Shown: positions 55,116-63,710, counted from the first letter of the stretch. The stretch is DNA of 64,000 nucleotides from Minicystis rosea (GCA_001931535.1 CP016211.1:6741573-6805572); one strand, 5' to 3'. Made by a program: numbers and translations. Notes: generated from the letters alone by a model not told the origin.

Positions 55116-56359
55116 CGACAACCCCTCAAGCCTTCCGCGGCCGGCTCCTCACGCCGCTCGCCGGCGGCGGCATTCGCTGGCTCGACGACGCTCTCCTCCT
55201 CACCGACGGCGCGCGCATCACGAGCATCGCCCCCTTCACGCGCGACGCGTTCGCCGGTGCGATCCTCGATCTCCGCCCCGCCGTGATCCTCCCCGGCCTC
55301 GTGGACACGCACGTCCATTTCCCGCAGACGCGCGTCATCGGCCGCGCCGCCGGCCCGCTCCTCGAGTGGCTCGATCGCGTCGTCTTCCCCGAGGAAGCGC
55401 GCTTTCGCGAAGCCTCGTACGCGCGCGCCGTCGGCCTCGAGTTCACCGCGCACCTCGCCGCCGCCGGCACCACCACCGCGTGCGTCTTCTCCAGCTCGAG
55501 CGAGACCGCGACCGACGTCCTCTTCGAATCGCTCGCGAACTCGGGCCTCCGCGCGATCGCCGGCCTCACCCTCATGGACCAGCAGTGTCCCGAGCCCGTG
55601 CGCGTCCCTCGCGAAGAAGCGATGGCCGCCTGCGCGCGCCTCGCCGATCGCTGGCATGGCCACGACGGTGGCCGCCTCTCCTTCGCCGTCACCCCACGCT
55701 TCGCCCTGAGCTGCTCGCGCCGCCTCATGGAGGACGCCGCCCGCTTCGCCGCCGATCGCCGCCTCGTCGTGCAGACCCACGTCGCCGAGAACCCGGCGGA
55801 GGGCGCCGCCGTGCTCGCCGAGCATCCCTTCGCGACCGACTACCTCGACGTCTACGACGCCCTCGGTCTCCTCGGCCCGCGCACCATCCTCGCGCACGCC
55901 ATTCATCTCTCGACCGCCGAGTGGGATCGCGTCGCGACGCGCGGCGCGCGCATCGCGCATTGCCCCGACTCCAACTTCTTCCTCGGCAGCGGCCGCATGC
56001 GCCTCACCGAAGCGCGCGCGCGCGGCATCCACGTCGCCCTCGGCAGCGACGTCGCCGCCGGCCGCAGCTTCGATCTGCGCCGCGCCATGGCCTACGCCTA
56101 CGACAACGCGCTCTGCCTCGGCGATCACGTCGATCCCGCGGAGCTCCTCACGCTCGCCACCCTCGGCGGCGCGCGCGCGCTCGGCCTCGACGCCGTCACC
56201 GGCAGCCTCGAGCCCGGCAAGGACGCCGACCTCATCGCCGTCGATCTCCCCGATCACGCCGCCGACGAGCACGCCGCCCTCGCGCTCCTCGCCTTCGCCG
56301 ACGCCGGCCGCGTCACCCGCACCGTCGTCCGCGGCCGCACGATCTTCGCACGCGCCTGA
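55112..56359 (+). CDS. guaD: Guanine deaminase
   Basis: 415-residue amidohydrolase converting guanine to xanthine. It contains the metal-binding DTHVHFPQ, the family segment WLDRVVFPEEARF, SCSRRLMEDAARF, THVAENPAEG, HAIHLSTAEWDRV, HCPDSNFFLGSGRM and the terminal GSDVAAGRSFDLRRAM. All metal-binding His and Asp residues are present. ATG overlaps the preceding stop. Part of purine salvage; cytoplasmic. Confidence 0.92.
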   Translation: MTTTPQAFRGRLLTPLAGGGIRWLDDALLLTDGARITSIAPFTRDAFAGAILDLRPAVILPGLVDTHVHFPQTRVIGRAAGPLLEWLDRVVFPEEARFREASYARAVGLEFTAHLAAAGTTTACVFSSSSETATDVLFESLANSGLRAIAGLTLMDQQCPEPVRVPREEAMAACARLADRWHGHDGGRLSFAVTPRFALSCSRRLMEDAARFAADRRLVVQTHVAENPAEGAAVLAEHPFATDYLDVYDALGLLGPRTILAHAIHLSTAEWDRVATRGARIAHCPDSNFFLGSGRMRLTEARARGIHVALGSDVAAGRSFDLRRAMAYAYDNALCLGDHVDPAELLTLATLGGARALGLDAVTGSLEPGKDADLIAVDLPDHAADEHAALALLAFADAGRVTRTVVRGRTIFARA

Positions 56360-56370
56360 TCGATCACGCC

Positions 56371-56430
56371 GATCACGATGGGGCCGCAAGCGGCCCCAAA
56401 CCCCGCGCTGGACGAGCCAGCGCGCATCAC
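56371..56430. repeat. Dispersed repeat copy A with strong hairpin
   Basis: Starts GATCACGATGG and contains a perfect hairpin GGGGCCGC-AA-GCGGCCCC (56380-56397), then CTGGACGAGCCAG...CATCAC. A second copy lies at 58254-58321. It may terminate the guaD transcript. Confidence 0.5.
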
Positions 56431-56453
56431 ACGTCTTCCGTCACGGCCTCGCG

Positions 56454-57422
56454 ATGGCCGCCCTTTACGTCGCGCAACCACCGCGACACCTTCGCTCCAT
56501 GCTCGATCGCGACGCCGCGCCCGGCCTCGATCCCGACGATCGACCGATCGAGATCCACGGCCCGCACGCCGAGGCCGAGCGCATCGTCCAGCGTGGCAGC
56601 CCCGCGCGCTTGGCCCTTCGTCTCGCGGTCGCCGTCGCCGTCCTCGCGGCCGGCGCGGGCTCGATGTTGCGCGCGCGTCTCTGGTACGCCGAGCGGCTCG
56701 CGCGCCGCGCGCCCATGGTCCACATCCCCGGCGGCCCGGTGCGCATCGGCAGCGATCACGGCCCGCCCGAAGAGCGCCCCGAGCACGAAGTCGTGCTCCG
56801 CCCCTTCGACATCGATCTCACCGAGGTCACCGTCGCCGCCTATGCCGCCTGCGCGCAGCGCGGCCCGTGCACCGCGCCGCGCCGCGGCGACTTCTGCAAT
56901 TGGGGCAAGCAGAGCCTCGACGATCACCCCATCAACTGCGTCGATCACGCGCAGGCCTCCGCGTATTGCGCGTGGGCCGGCAAGCGCCTCCCCACCGAAA
57001 AGGAGTGGGAGCACGCAGCCCGCGGCGGCGACGGGCGCCTCTATCCCTGGGGAGACGGCGCGCCCTCCGCCGATCGCCTCAACGCCTGTGGCATCGAGTG
57101 CCGCGCCTACGGCGCCGAGCACGGGCGAAGCTGGCCCGCGATGCACGAGCGCGACGACGGCTTTCCGCTCACCGCGCCGGTCGGCAGCTTCCCCGCGGGG
57201 CAGAGCCCTTACGGCCTCTTCGATCTCGAAGGCAACGTCCGCGAATGGACATCGAGCCCTCATTGCCCCTACCCCGAGGAACGTTGCGGCAACGAGATCG
57301 AGCACGTCATCCGCGGCGTCGGCTTCTCCCATCACCTCGTGAGCAACGTCGAGATCACCACGCGCGAAGCCCTGCCGAAGACCGAAGCGCTCGAAACCCT
57401 AGGGTTTCGCTGCGCGCGATGA
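56454..57422 (+). CDS. SUMF1 (formylglycine-enzyme-like) protein
   Basis: 322-residue protein with an N-terminal membrane anchor (about 52-70: LALRLAVAVAVLAAGAGSML) and a SUMF1 domain from 88: MVHIPGGPVRIGSDHGPPEERPEHEVVLRPFDIDLTEVT, AYCAWAGKRLPTEKEWEHAARGG, YPWGDGAPS, YGLFDLEGNVREWT and LGFRCAR. Closer to ordinary bacterial SUMF1 proteins than the gene at 53493. It could be a sensor or a partner of an unlinked protein. An ATG at 56499 is an alternative start. Confidence 0.88.
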   Translation: MAALYVAQPPRHLRSMLDRDAAPGLDPDDRPIEIHGPHAEAERIVQRGSPARLALRLAVAVAVLAAGAGSMLRARLWYAERLARRAPMVHIPGGPVRIGSDHGPPEERPEHEVVLRPFDIDLTEVTVAAYAACAQRGPCTAPRRGDFCNWGKQSLDDHPINCVDHAQASAYCAWAGKRLPTEKEWEHAARGGDGRLYPWGDGAPSADRLNACGIECRAYGAEHGRSWPAMHERDDGFPLTAPVGSFPAGQSPYGLFDLEGNVREWTSSPHCPYPEERCGNEIEHVIRGVGFSHHLVSNVEITTREALPKTEALETLGFRCAR

Positions 57423-57673
57423 TGCCGCGCGGCATGCCGCCTCCGTCCACCTCGAGCCTCGCTGAAAAGTTGCTCCGCACCCATCGAGACGCTTGACGGC
57501 CTCCGTGAGCTGGATAGCCTGGCTGTGCTTCGCGTGAGGCCTGCACCGGGGTGGACGGCTTGGCCGGGCCACAGACAGGCACCCAAGACTCCAAAGAGCT
57601 CGTCACCTGCCAGCGCGCAAAGGGGCGTAGACTGAGTCCAGAGGACGAGCGACCGAGGAAGAGGTGATTGACC
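57423..57673. promoter_or_regulatory. Upstream region of hcp
   Basis: 250 bp between the SUMF1 gene and hcp. A TTGACG (57494) with TAGCCT 16 bp downstream is a weak sigma-70-like pair. A GAGGTG ribosome binding site (57661-57666) precedes the ATG. No sigma-54 site was found. Confidence 0.3.
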
Positions 57674-58174
57674 ATGGCGATGATGATGTACGCGTACCTG
57701 AAGGGTCAGAAGTCCGGTCAGATCAAGGGCTCGGTCCTTCAGAAGGGGCGTGAGGACTCCATCGGTGTCATCGCGGTGTCCCACTCGATCGTCAGCCCGC
57801 GCGACGTGCAGAGCGGCCTCCCCACCGGCCAGCGCATGCACAAGCCCTTCGTCTTCACGAAGGAGCTCGATAAGGCGACCCCGCCGCTCTACAACATCCT
57901 CTGCACCAACGAGAACATCTCCGAGGCGGTCTTCAAGTTCTGGACGCCCCAGATCCGCGCCGCCAGCGGCGTCGGCTCCGAGGTCCAGCACTTCACCATC
58001 AAGCTCACCAACGCGAACATCGCGTCGATCGACTTCCGCATGGCGAACATCCGCCACCCGGACCTCGTGAAGTTCTCGGAGTACGAGGAGGTCGCGCTGA
58101 CCTACCAGAAGATCGAGTGGACCTGGACCGACGGCGGCATCACCGCCGAGGACGACTGGCTCGCTCGCGTCTGA
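57674..58174 (+). CDS. hcp: Hcp-family type VI secretion tube protein
   Basis: 166-residue Hcp-like protein. The beta-barrel pattern YAYLKGQKSGQIKGSV, IGVIAVSHSIVSPRDVQSGLPTGQRMHKPFVFTKELDKATPPLYNILCTNENI and IASIDFRMANIRHPD...EYEEVALTYQKIEWTWTDGG is characteristic of the Hcp1 family. The protein normally stacks into the T6SS tube. No sheath, VgrG, ClpV or baseplate genes are nearby, so it is an orphan. ATG at 57674 with GAGGTG eight bases ahead; a TTG at 57668 is possible. A strong terminator follows. Confidence 0.92.
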   Translation: MAMMMYAYLKGQKSGQIKGSVLQKGREDSIGVIAVSHSIVSPRDVQSGLPTGQRMHKPFVFTKELDKATPPLYNILCTNENISEAVFKFWTPQIRAASGVGSEVQHFTIKLTNANIASIDFRMANIRHPDLVKFSEYEEVALTYQKIEWTWTDGGITAEDDWLARV

Positions 58175-58202
58175 TTCGAGCTGCGGCTTAGCCGCAACCG
58201 CA

Positions 58203-58230
58203 CGAAAGCCCGGGGCAACCCGGGCTTTCG
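58203..58230 (+). terminator. Rho-independent terminator of hcp
   Basis: A perfect 12-bp stem CGAAAGCCCGGG / CCCGGGCTTTCG with a GCAA tetraloop, followed by TCGTTTTGT. It lies 28 bp after the hcp stop. It is the best canonical terminator in the window and suggests high hcp expression. Confidence 0.9.
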
Positions 58231-58253
58231 TCGTTTTGTGCTTCGGACCCGAT

Positions 58254-58321
58254 GATCACGATGGCGCCGCAAGCGGCCCGGCCTCAATCGCGATGTAGCT
58301 GGACAAGTCAGCCTCGATCAC
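58254..58321. repeat. Dispersed repeat copy B
   Basis: Begins GATCACGATGG and continues CGCCGCAAGCGGCC, then CTGGACAAGTCAGCCTCGAT; copy A at 56371-56430 has the same blocks. The hairpin is slightly weaker here. It lies between the hcp terminator and the reverse chitosanase-like gene. Confidence 0.5.
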
Positions 58322-58368
58322 GAACGCGATGTGCCCCCGCGATCCGGCGCGCTCGACGACGGCTTCCT

Positions 58369-59103
58369 TCAGTTCTCCTGCAAGAGTTGCTTCGCGCGCG
58401 CCCGGCCCACGGTCACGGCGGCCTCGCGGCTTTCGATGGGGCTCGCCACCGCGGTCGGCCCGGTGAACGCGATGTACGTCACCGGCCCATCGGTCCCGCC
58501 GGTGGCCGGATTCGGATCGATCCCGAGCCCCTTCGCCATCGCATACGACGCCTCACCGATGATGTCTTTGGGCCCCTCGTCGCCGAAGACCCCATAAGCG
58601 AGCTTCCCTTTGTAGATGACGGCAATCACGCTCCCGAGCGCGAGCCCGCCGGCGCCGTAATCGAATTTGCTCGAAGGCAACGGCACCACCACATAAGGCA
58701 GCTTGGCCGCGTCGAGCGGAGCACCGTTCGAGTCCGTCGCGCTCGTCTCGCTCTGATAGGCAGGGTCCGTGCTCGGGTTGCACTCCGCCGTGCTCTTCCC
58801 ATCACAATCGACATCCATGTCGGCTTGCCAGAACACCGCGCCTTGCAATCCGCACAGCGCCACCGTCGCGCTCGCGCTGTCCTCATCCGTCTTGTAAAGC
58901 CCGTTCGAGATCGTTTTGCAGCTCCCCAGCTTGGCCAAGAGCTCGGACGCCATCGGATCGGCGGCGCCGCCCATCCCCGTATCGCTCTGGCCGCCGCCCG
59001 CCGAAATGCAGCCCGCGAGCATCATCGCGATGACGCCGAAGAGCCCTGAGCCGGCTCGACCACGAAGTGCCCCCCGCATCGGCGCGACAACCACTCTCGT
59101 CAT
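58369..59103 (-). CDS. GH75 chitosanase-like lipoprotein
   Basis: 244-residue exported protein with a lipobox MMLAGCIS (Cys about residue 31), hence a lipoprotein. The mature part has FWQADMDVDCDGKSTAECNPSTDPAYQSET, LDAAKLPYVVVPL, IAVIYKGKLAYGVFGDEGPKDIIGEASYAMAKGLGIDP, a combination typical of GH75 chitosanases (DMDVDCDG carries the catalytic Asp, and GDEGP the glutamate). GH75 is best known from fungi, with fewer bacterial members. Start at 59103 (MTRVVVAPMRG); 59079 is an alternative. Would cleave chitosan-like polymers outside the cell. Confidence 0.75.
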   Translation of the reverse strand: MTRVVVAPMRGALRGRAGSGLFGVIAMMLAGCISAGGGQSDTGMGGAADPMASELLAKLGSCKTISNGLYKTDEDSASATVALCGLQGAVFWQADMDVDCDGKSTAECNPSTDPAYQSETSATDSNGAPLDAAKLPYVVVPLPSSKFDYGAGGLALGSVIAVIYKGKLAYGVFGDEGPKDIIGEASYAMAKGLGIDPNPATGGTDGPVTYIAFTGPTAVASPIESREAAVTVGRARAKQLLQEN

Positions 59104-59125
59104 GGCCCACCTCGACGAGGCGATG

Positions 59126-60517
59126 TTATCCGAGGTCGAGCAGAAACCCATGTCCTTCGGCAAAGCTCGCAACGGCGCCCGCACGGAGCCGCAGGCGCCC
59201 CTCTGCGATCTCCACTCCATCGATGGGATCCCCCGTCCACCGATCGATCACCCGCGCGCCCGCCGCGATCCCGAGTCGCTCCAACAGCACCTCGATCGGC
59301 GGGCTCTCCCTGCGCTCGGCCCGCGGGTCCGCGCCCACCAAAGCCACCTTCCCCTCGTGCCTCCGCACGAGCAGCACCAAACCCTGCTGCGCCCCCAGCA
59401 CCTCCAACGTGCCTTGCCGGAACACCGGATCTCTCACCACCGCGAGGAGCCGCGCATGGAAGCGTGAGAGATCCGCATCCACCGTCTCCCGGCGCGTCGG
59501 CTCCCACCGCTGCACCGGCAGCTTCTCGGTGAAGCCCTCCATTTGCCCTTGATGCACGAACACCGCCCCTGGCAGCGCATACGACAGGATCGCCGCCGGC
59601 CGCGTGCGCCGGCCGAAGCGCACGGCGGCCCGCTCCTCGTCGTGGTTTTCGAGAAAATGCACGCTCCGCTTCACGTACTCCGAAGGCAGGCCCGCGAGGT
59701 GAGCGGCGATGTCCTCCGCCGCGCGCCCATCCGCGAGAAGATCATAAAGCTTCTTGTCATACGTGAAGTCGAATCCCAACCCTTGCAGCCGAGGCTCCTT
59801 GTCCCAATACACCTCCGCCATGAAGGTGAAATCAGGTCGCTTCGCCTTCACCGCGCGAATCGCCGTCGACCAGAATTCTTCTGGATAAGCCCGATCGAAG
59901 GCCCCTTGATCGACGCGGGGAAACCAATGGCCCTTCACGTGCTCGCGGAGCACCAGCATGGCCATGTCGCAGCGCACGCCGTCCACGAGCCCGGCGATGC
60001 GCTCGAGCACCGAGACTTGATGGGCGCGAAGGCCAGGGTGCGAATAATCGAGCTGGACCGTGTCGCTCCAGCCGGGGAAATAAGGGTCCTTCCCATGGGC
60101 GAGGCGCCCGCCCGGATGATCGAAATAGTCGCTCGGGCTGGCGTCACGCACGCTCGGGTTCCAGTGAATGGCATACTCCGGATGGGCCGAGACGAGGGGG
60201 CTGTCAAGGGACATGTGATTGGGCACGAAGTCCGCCATCACCGAGATCCCACGCGCGTGGGCCCGCGAAACGAAGGCGCGGAGCGCGGCTTCACCGCCCA
60301 GCTCGGGGCTCACCTCGTAATCGGCGATCGCATAAGGCGACCCCTCGAAATCAGGGGCGAACGTGCGTGAGAGCCGCACCGCCTCCGGGCCGATGCGCCA
60401 CAGGCCCATGAGCCAGATCCAATCGAAGCCGAGCGCCGCGGCCCGATCGATGTGCGCATCCGCGAGCGCGGCGAGATCGTGATGGCCGACGCGCGCGGGA
60501 ATCTCCAGGAGAATCAC
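59126..60517 (-). CDS. GH13 alpha-amylase-family glycosidase
   Basis: 463-residue enzyme with no signal peptide. GH13 regions: region I MADFVPNHMS, nucleophile GVRCDMAM, acid FMAEVYWD, and LENHDEERAA. GH13-like small C-terminal beta domain at about 370-463. The subfamily resembles archaeal-type/GH13 enzymes acting on trehalose or maltosaccharides; substrate not determined. GTG at 60517 follows an AAGGTGAGGG ribosome binding site. It differs from the GH13 half of the 27020 gene, which has a CBM and a radical SAM part. Confidence 0.87.
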   Translation of the reverse strand: MILLEIPARVGHHDLAALADAHIDRAAALGFDWIWLMGLWRIGPEAVRLSRTFAPDFEGSPYAIADYEVSPELGGEAALRAFVSRAHARGISVMADFVPNHMSLDSPLVSAHPEYAIHWNPSVRDASPSDYFDHPGGRLAHGKDPYFPGWSDTVQLDYSHPGLRAHQVSVLERIAGLVDGVRCDMAMLVLREHVKGHWFPRVDQGAFDRAYPEEFWSTAIRAVKAKRPDFTFMAEVYWDKEPRLQGLGFDFTYDKKLYDLLADGRAAEDIAAHLAGLPSEYVKRSVHFLENHDEERAAVRFGRRTRPAAILSYALPGAVFVHQGQMEGFTEKLPVQRWEPTRRETVDADLSRFHARLLAVVRDPVFRQGTLEVLGAQQGLVLLVRRHEGKVALVGADPRAERRESPPIEVLLERLGIAAGARVIDRWTGDPIDGVEIAEGRLRLRAGAVASFAEGHGFLLDLG

Positions 60518-60593
60518 CCCCTCACCTTGTCGGCGCCGCGCAGCCCGGTCAACCGGGCAGCCGCATCGGGGCATTCTCGATTACAGTCCACGC

Positions 60594-60917
60594 ATGGAAG
60601 ATCTCCTCGGCACGGTCGTGGGCAAAGTCGTCCTCGTCCTCGCCATCGTCGCCGGTATCACCATCTCGACGATGCTCCAGCGCGCCCGCAACAAGAAGCT
60701 CGCCCTCTCCATCGAGCCCATCCTCCGCGAGCGCGGCCCGCTCACCTTGCCCGAGCTCGCCACCGCCATGGGCATGGGCGGCTTCTACGCCCGCGGCAAA
60801 GTCGCCCTCGCCCTCAACGATCTCGCCGTCGCCGGCCAAGTCGAAATCATCCCCGCCCCCGAAGGCACACCGCAGCTCCAGAAGGTCAATCACATCCGCT
60901 ATCGCCTGCGCGCCTGA
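60594..60917 (+). CDS. Small membrane-anchored winged-helix-like protein
   Basis: 107-residue protein with an N-terminal membrane helix (VVLVLAIVAGITIST) and a C-terminal helical domain (SIEPILRERGPLTLPELATAMGM...KVALALNDLAVAGQVEIIPAP...VNHIRYRLRA), which looks like a winged-helix. ATG at 60594. Function unknown; divergent from the GH13 gene with 76 bp between. Confidence 0.65.
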   Translation: MEDLLGTVVGKVVLVLAIVAGITISTMLQRARNKKLALSIEPILRERGPLTLPELATAMGMGGFYARGKVALALNDLAVAGQVEIIPAPEGTPQLQKVNHIRYRLRA

Positions 60918-60935
60918 CGCACTCCCATTCTCCCT

Positions 60936-61469
60936 TCATGGGTGGCGCGGCGGCCGAATCTCACCGGCCTTCGCCTCGGAGCTCGCGAGCGCGAGCTGCC
61001 AAAAACCGACGTCGTGCCATCGATCGAACTTCCAGCCGGCGTGGGCCACGTGCCCGACCTTCACGAAGCCGAGGCGCTCGTGGAGCCGGACGCTGGCCTC
61101 GTTGGGCAACGCGATGCCAGCCATGATCGTGTGATATCCCTGCTCGCGCAGGACTTCGACGAGCGGGCGCATCAACGCTTCACCGAGACCTCGTCCCCCT
61201 TGATCGGGGCGCAGATAAACACCGCTCTCGACAATCCATGCGTAGGCGGCGCGCTCCCGAAAAGGGCCGGCCTTGCTGAAGCCGATGACGGCTCCATTCT
61301 CCTCCGCGACCAGCATCGGATAGCGGGTGCGCTGTGCCTCCCAGGCGGCGGAGAGCGCGGCGGCGGTCTCCTTTTCGTACGAGAAATGAATGGCCGTGTG
61401 CTCGATGTAGTGATTGACGATCTCGGCGATCGCCTCGAAATCGGCGGCGGCAGCGGCGCGCAACAACAT
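60936..61469 (-). CDS. GNAT N-acetyltransferase (Pat/Bar-like)
   Basis: 177-residue acetyltransferase resembling phosphinothricin acetyltransferases: AIAEIVNHYIEHTAIHFSYE, VAEENGAVIGFSKAGPFRERAAYAWIVESGVYLRPDQGGRGLGEALM with the Q-x-x-G-x-G acetyl-CoA loop, AGIALPNEASVRLHERLGFVKVGH and WKFDRWHDVGFWQL. The Arg/Tyr and His pattern fits amino-acid-type substrates. Start at MLLRAAAAADF (61469). Substrate unproven. Confidence 0.9.
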   Translation of the reverse strand: MLLRAAAAADFEAIAEIVNHYIEHTAIHFSYEKETAAALSAAWEAQRTRYPMLVAEENGAVIGFSKAGPFRERAAYAWIVESGVYLRPDQGGRGLGEALMRPLVEVLREQGYHTIMAGIALPNEASVRLHERLGFVKVGHVAHAGWKFDRWHDVGFWQLALASSEAKAGEIRPPRHP

Positions 61470-61636
61470 GGCCCCAGCATCGCAGGTTCGGCACGCTGGA
61501 TCACGGCGCGCCGGCAGGACCGCGGGAAATCCGGTAAATCCCCCGGCGATCACGGTGTTCGTGAAGAATTGCGACCCGGGCGACCGGAGAATCGCGTGGA
61601 ACTTTGGCCGCTTCCGTGGTTCATAGGAGGACCGGC

Positions 61637-63295
61637 ATGCCTTCGCCCCTCCCCTCGCGCCTGCGCCGATGGAGCTCGCCCGTGCTGGCCCTCGCCGCCT
61701 TCGCGGCGCTCGTCGCGTCGGCGCGCGCGGACACGGCGGGCTCGATCCTGCACGAGTTCATCCCGCCCGATCCCGGCGAGGACGTGAGCTTCGCGGCCAC
61801 CACGCTCGAAGGCGATCTGCCCGCCGCCATCCAAACGCCGAGCGGCCTCGCCACCGCGCCCGATCCGCGGAAATCACCGGCCGCCGATCACGTCTACGGC
61901 GGCGCCACCACCGACGACGGCCCCGACTCCACGTACGAGCCCGATCGCGACACGCGCCGGCCCAACGTCGAGAATTACGATGATCCCTTCTCGCCCGCGA
62001 CGGCGCCTTTCAAGCGGCTCCGCGCGTACGATTGGGTCGACGGCGATTACTCGCTCCACGTCCGCGACAAGTCGCTGCGCGCCATCGCCGTCGGCGGCTC
62101 CGCGGGCCCGGGCGACGAGCCGTTCTACGGCGACATGTCCGTGGATTTGATCCCGGGCCAGCCCGTGCGCATCCCCACCGTCGGCCCGGGCGCGCGCGTC
62201 CTGCGCATGCACGCGAACCCCGAAGTCCCGGTGGAAATCCTCCGCGACGGCGCCGACAATTGGTTCGTGCGCGGCAAGGATCGCCAGCGCATCCGCCTCG
62301 TGGTGGAGCTCGCCATCGCGCGTGACACGTTCGGCCGCGATTTCTCCGACGTCGATTGGGGCGTGCTCGACGCCGGGGAAGCGAGCCGCAATGGCAATGC
62401 TTCTCCCGGCGCGCGCCTGCACGACGCCGCGTTTCGCGAAGTGGCCCAGGCCATCGGCATCTCGCGCTCCATGCGCCCGCGCGAGGTCGTCCGCAAAATG
62501 GTCGAGTATTACCGCGGCTTCCTCCCTTCGGAGGAGCCGCCGAGCGGCCGGCAGGACATCTATCTCGATCTCGCCCTCTCGAAGAAGGGTGTCTGTCGTC
62601 ACCGCGCCTTCGGCTTCCTCGTGACGGCGATCGGCATCGGCATCCCCGCGCGCATGGTGGTGAACGAAGCGCACGCCTGGGTCGAGGTCTACGACAGCAG
62701 GCTTTGGCATCGCATCGATCTCGGCGGCGCCGCGGCGAACCTCGACAACGAGCCCGATCCCAGCCGGCCCGCCTACCTGCCGCCGCCCGATCCTTATGCA
62801 TGGCCCTCCGGCCGCGACTCCGGGCAGGACTTGGCCGAGCGCAACCGCAACCAGGCCAATGGCAATGGCCCGCAGAATGGCAATGGCCCGAATGGCAGCG
62901 ACGGCGGCGCGCCTTCTCCCTCGGCACAGGCCCCTTCCCCGGCCGAGCCCGCCAACAAGCTGCCTGAATCCGAAGTGACCGTGGCCGCCATCGACGGCGA
63001 CGTCCGCCGCGGCCTGCCTTTGCATCTCCAAGGCAACGTCACCACGGCCGGCGCGCCGTGCTCGCATCTCCGCGTCGACGTGCTCCTCGTCGGCCACGTC
63101 GAGCGCGCCCACCGCGCTTCGCGCCCCGAGGCCCCCGCGCCCCTCCCCGGCACGCCCATCGGCTCGCTCTCCACCGACGAGCGCGGCCATTACGACGGCG
63201 CCGTCGTCGTCCCCCGCGACCTCGCCCTCGGCGACTACGATCTCCTCATCCAGACGCCCGGCGACGCCCGCTGCGGCTCCGGCCGCACCAAGTAA
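61637..63295 (+). CDS. Exported transglutaminase-like protein
   Basis: 552-residue protein with a signal peptide (SPVLALAAFAALVASARA, cleavage before DTAG). The transglutaminase-like triad is visible: C320 in GVCRHRAFG, H346 in EAHAWVEVYD and D361 in HRIDLGG. A low-complexity linker (about 398-455, NGNGPQNGNGPNGSDGG then Pro/Ala-rich) precedes a C-terminal beta-sandwich domain (about 460-552: VAAIDGDVRRGLPLHLQGNV). ATG at 61637 has TAGGAGG (61624-61630) ahead. Possible role: crosslinking or protein processing in the envelope. Confidence 0.85.
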   Translation: MPSPLPSRLRRWSSPVLALAAFAALVASARADTAGSILHEFIPPDPGEDVSFAATTLEGDLPAAIQTPSGLATAPDPRKSPAADHVYGGATTDDGPDSTYEPDRDTRRPNVENYDDPFSPATAPFKRLRAYDWVDGDYSLHVRDKSLRAIAVGGSAGPGDEPFYGDMSVDLIPGQPVRIPTVGPGARVLRMHANPEVPVEILRDGADNWFVRGKDRQRIRLVVELAIARDTFGRDFSDVDWGVLDAGEASRNGNASPGARLHDAAFREVAQAIGISRSMRPREVVRKMVEYYRGFLPSEEPPSGRQDIYLDLALSKKGVCRHRAFGFLVTAIGIGIPARMVVNEAHAWVEVYDSRLWHRIDLGGAAANLDNEPDPSRPAYLPPPDPYAWPSGRDSGQDLAERNRNQANGNGPQNGNGPNGSDGGAPSPSAQAPSPAEPANKLPESEVTVAAIDGDVRRGLPLHLQGNVTTAGAPCSHLRVDVLLVGHVERAHRASRPEAPAPLPGTPIGSLSTDERGHYDGAVVVPRDLALGDYDLLIQTPGDARCGSGRTK

Positions 63296-63320
63296 CGATC
63301 GTCCCGCCAACGCCCCTCGT

Positions 63321-63349
63321 GCCGTATCGAGGCCGAAGCTCGATACGGC
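63321..63349 (+). terminator. Hairpin after transglutaminase gene
   Basis: A perfect 11-bp stem GCCGTATCGAG / CTCGATACGGC around a 7-base loop, 26 bp after the stop codon. There is no U-tract. Confidence 0.5.
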
Positions 63350-63695
63350 CTCTCGGCACCAAGGCACCTCGACCGACACCCCGTTTGGTCGATACCGCTC
63401 TTCGGTAACACCGCTCCTCCGTCACACCGCGCTTTCCTCGCGATCCCCGCGCCGGGGTTGGCCACGTTGACTGGCGGAGAGAGCAGCCCAATGCAACACA
63501 TTGTGGTCCTCCGGACGGCGCCGGAGCACCGATCGCCTGCCAGTGTGGCCGATCGCGGGCCGCGATGGCTCAGAAATGGCGACACTCTTGTCCATGGAAG
63601 CATTCGAGCACACCAAACAATGAGACATTTTGTCGCATTCTTCCGTATGCGTCACGCGCGCCGAGAATGACTTCGCAACGCCGCGGTTTTGGCCA

Positions 63696-63710
63696 TGGCA
63701 CTCGATTTGC
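63696..63710 (+). promoter_or_regulatory. Sigma-54 promoter
   Basis: TGGCAC-N5-TTGC, with GG and GC exactly 10 bases apart, matching the -24/-12 sigma-54 consensus at all invariant positions. It points at the roadblock gene, whose ATG is 138 bases downstream. Such a match is expected by chance about once in several hundred kb. Confidence 0.6.

Noticed and set aside
51284..57422. An active sulfatase with its formylglycine-generating enzymes.
   Set aside because: The sulfatase lacks the modifiable Cys/Ser and metal ligands, and the SUMF1 proteins lack a clear active-site cysteine pair.
57674..58174. A type VI secretion gene cluster.
   Set aside because: Only hcp is present; neighbours are SUMF1 and chitosanase-like genes.
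61598..61611. GG-N10-GC match, possible sigma-54 promoter for the transglutaminase gene.
   Set aside because: Only the GG/GC dinucleotides fit; the rest departs from consensus, and the predicted start would fall on the ribosome binding site.
63458..63670. A 70-codon forward frame upstream of the roadblock gene.
   Set aside because: No ribosome binding site or recognisable protein pattern; the region rises in AT content and carries promoter-like sequence.
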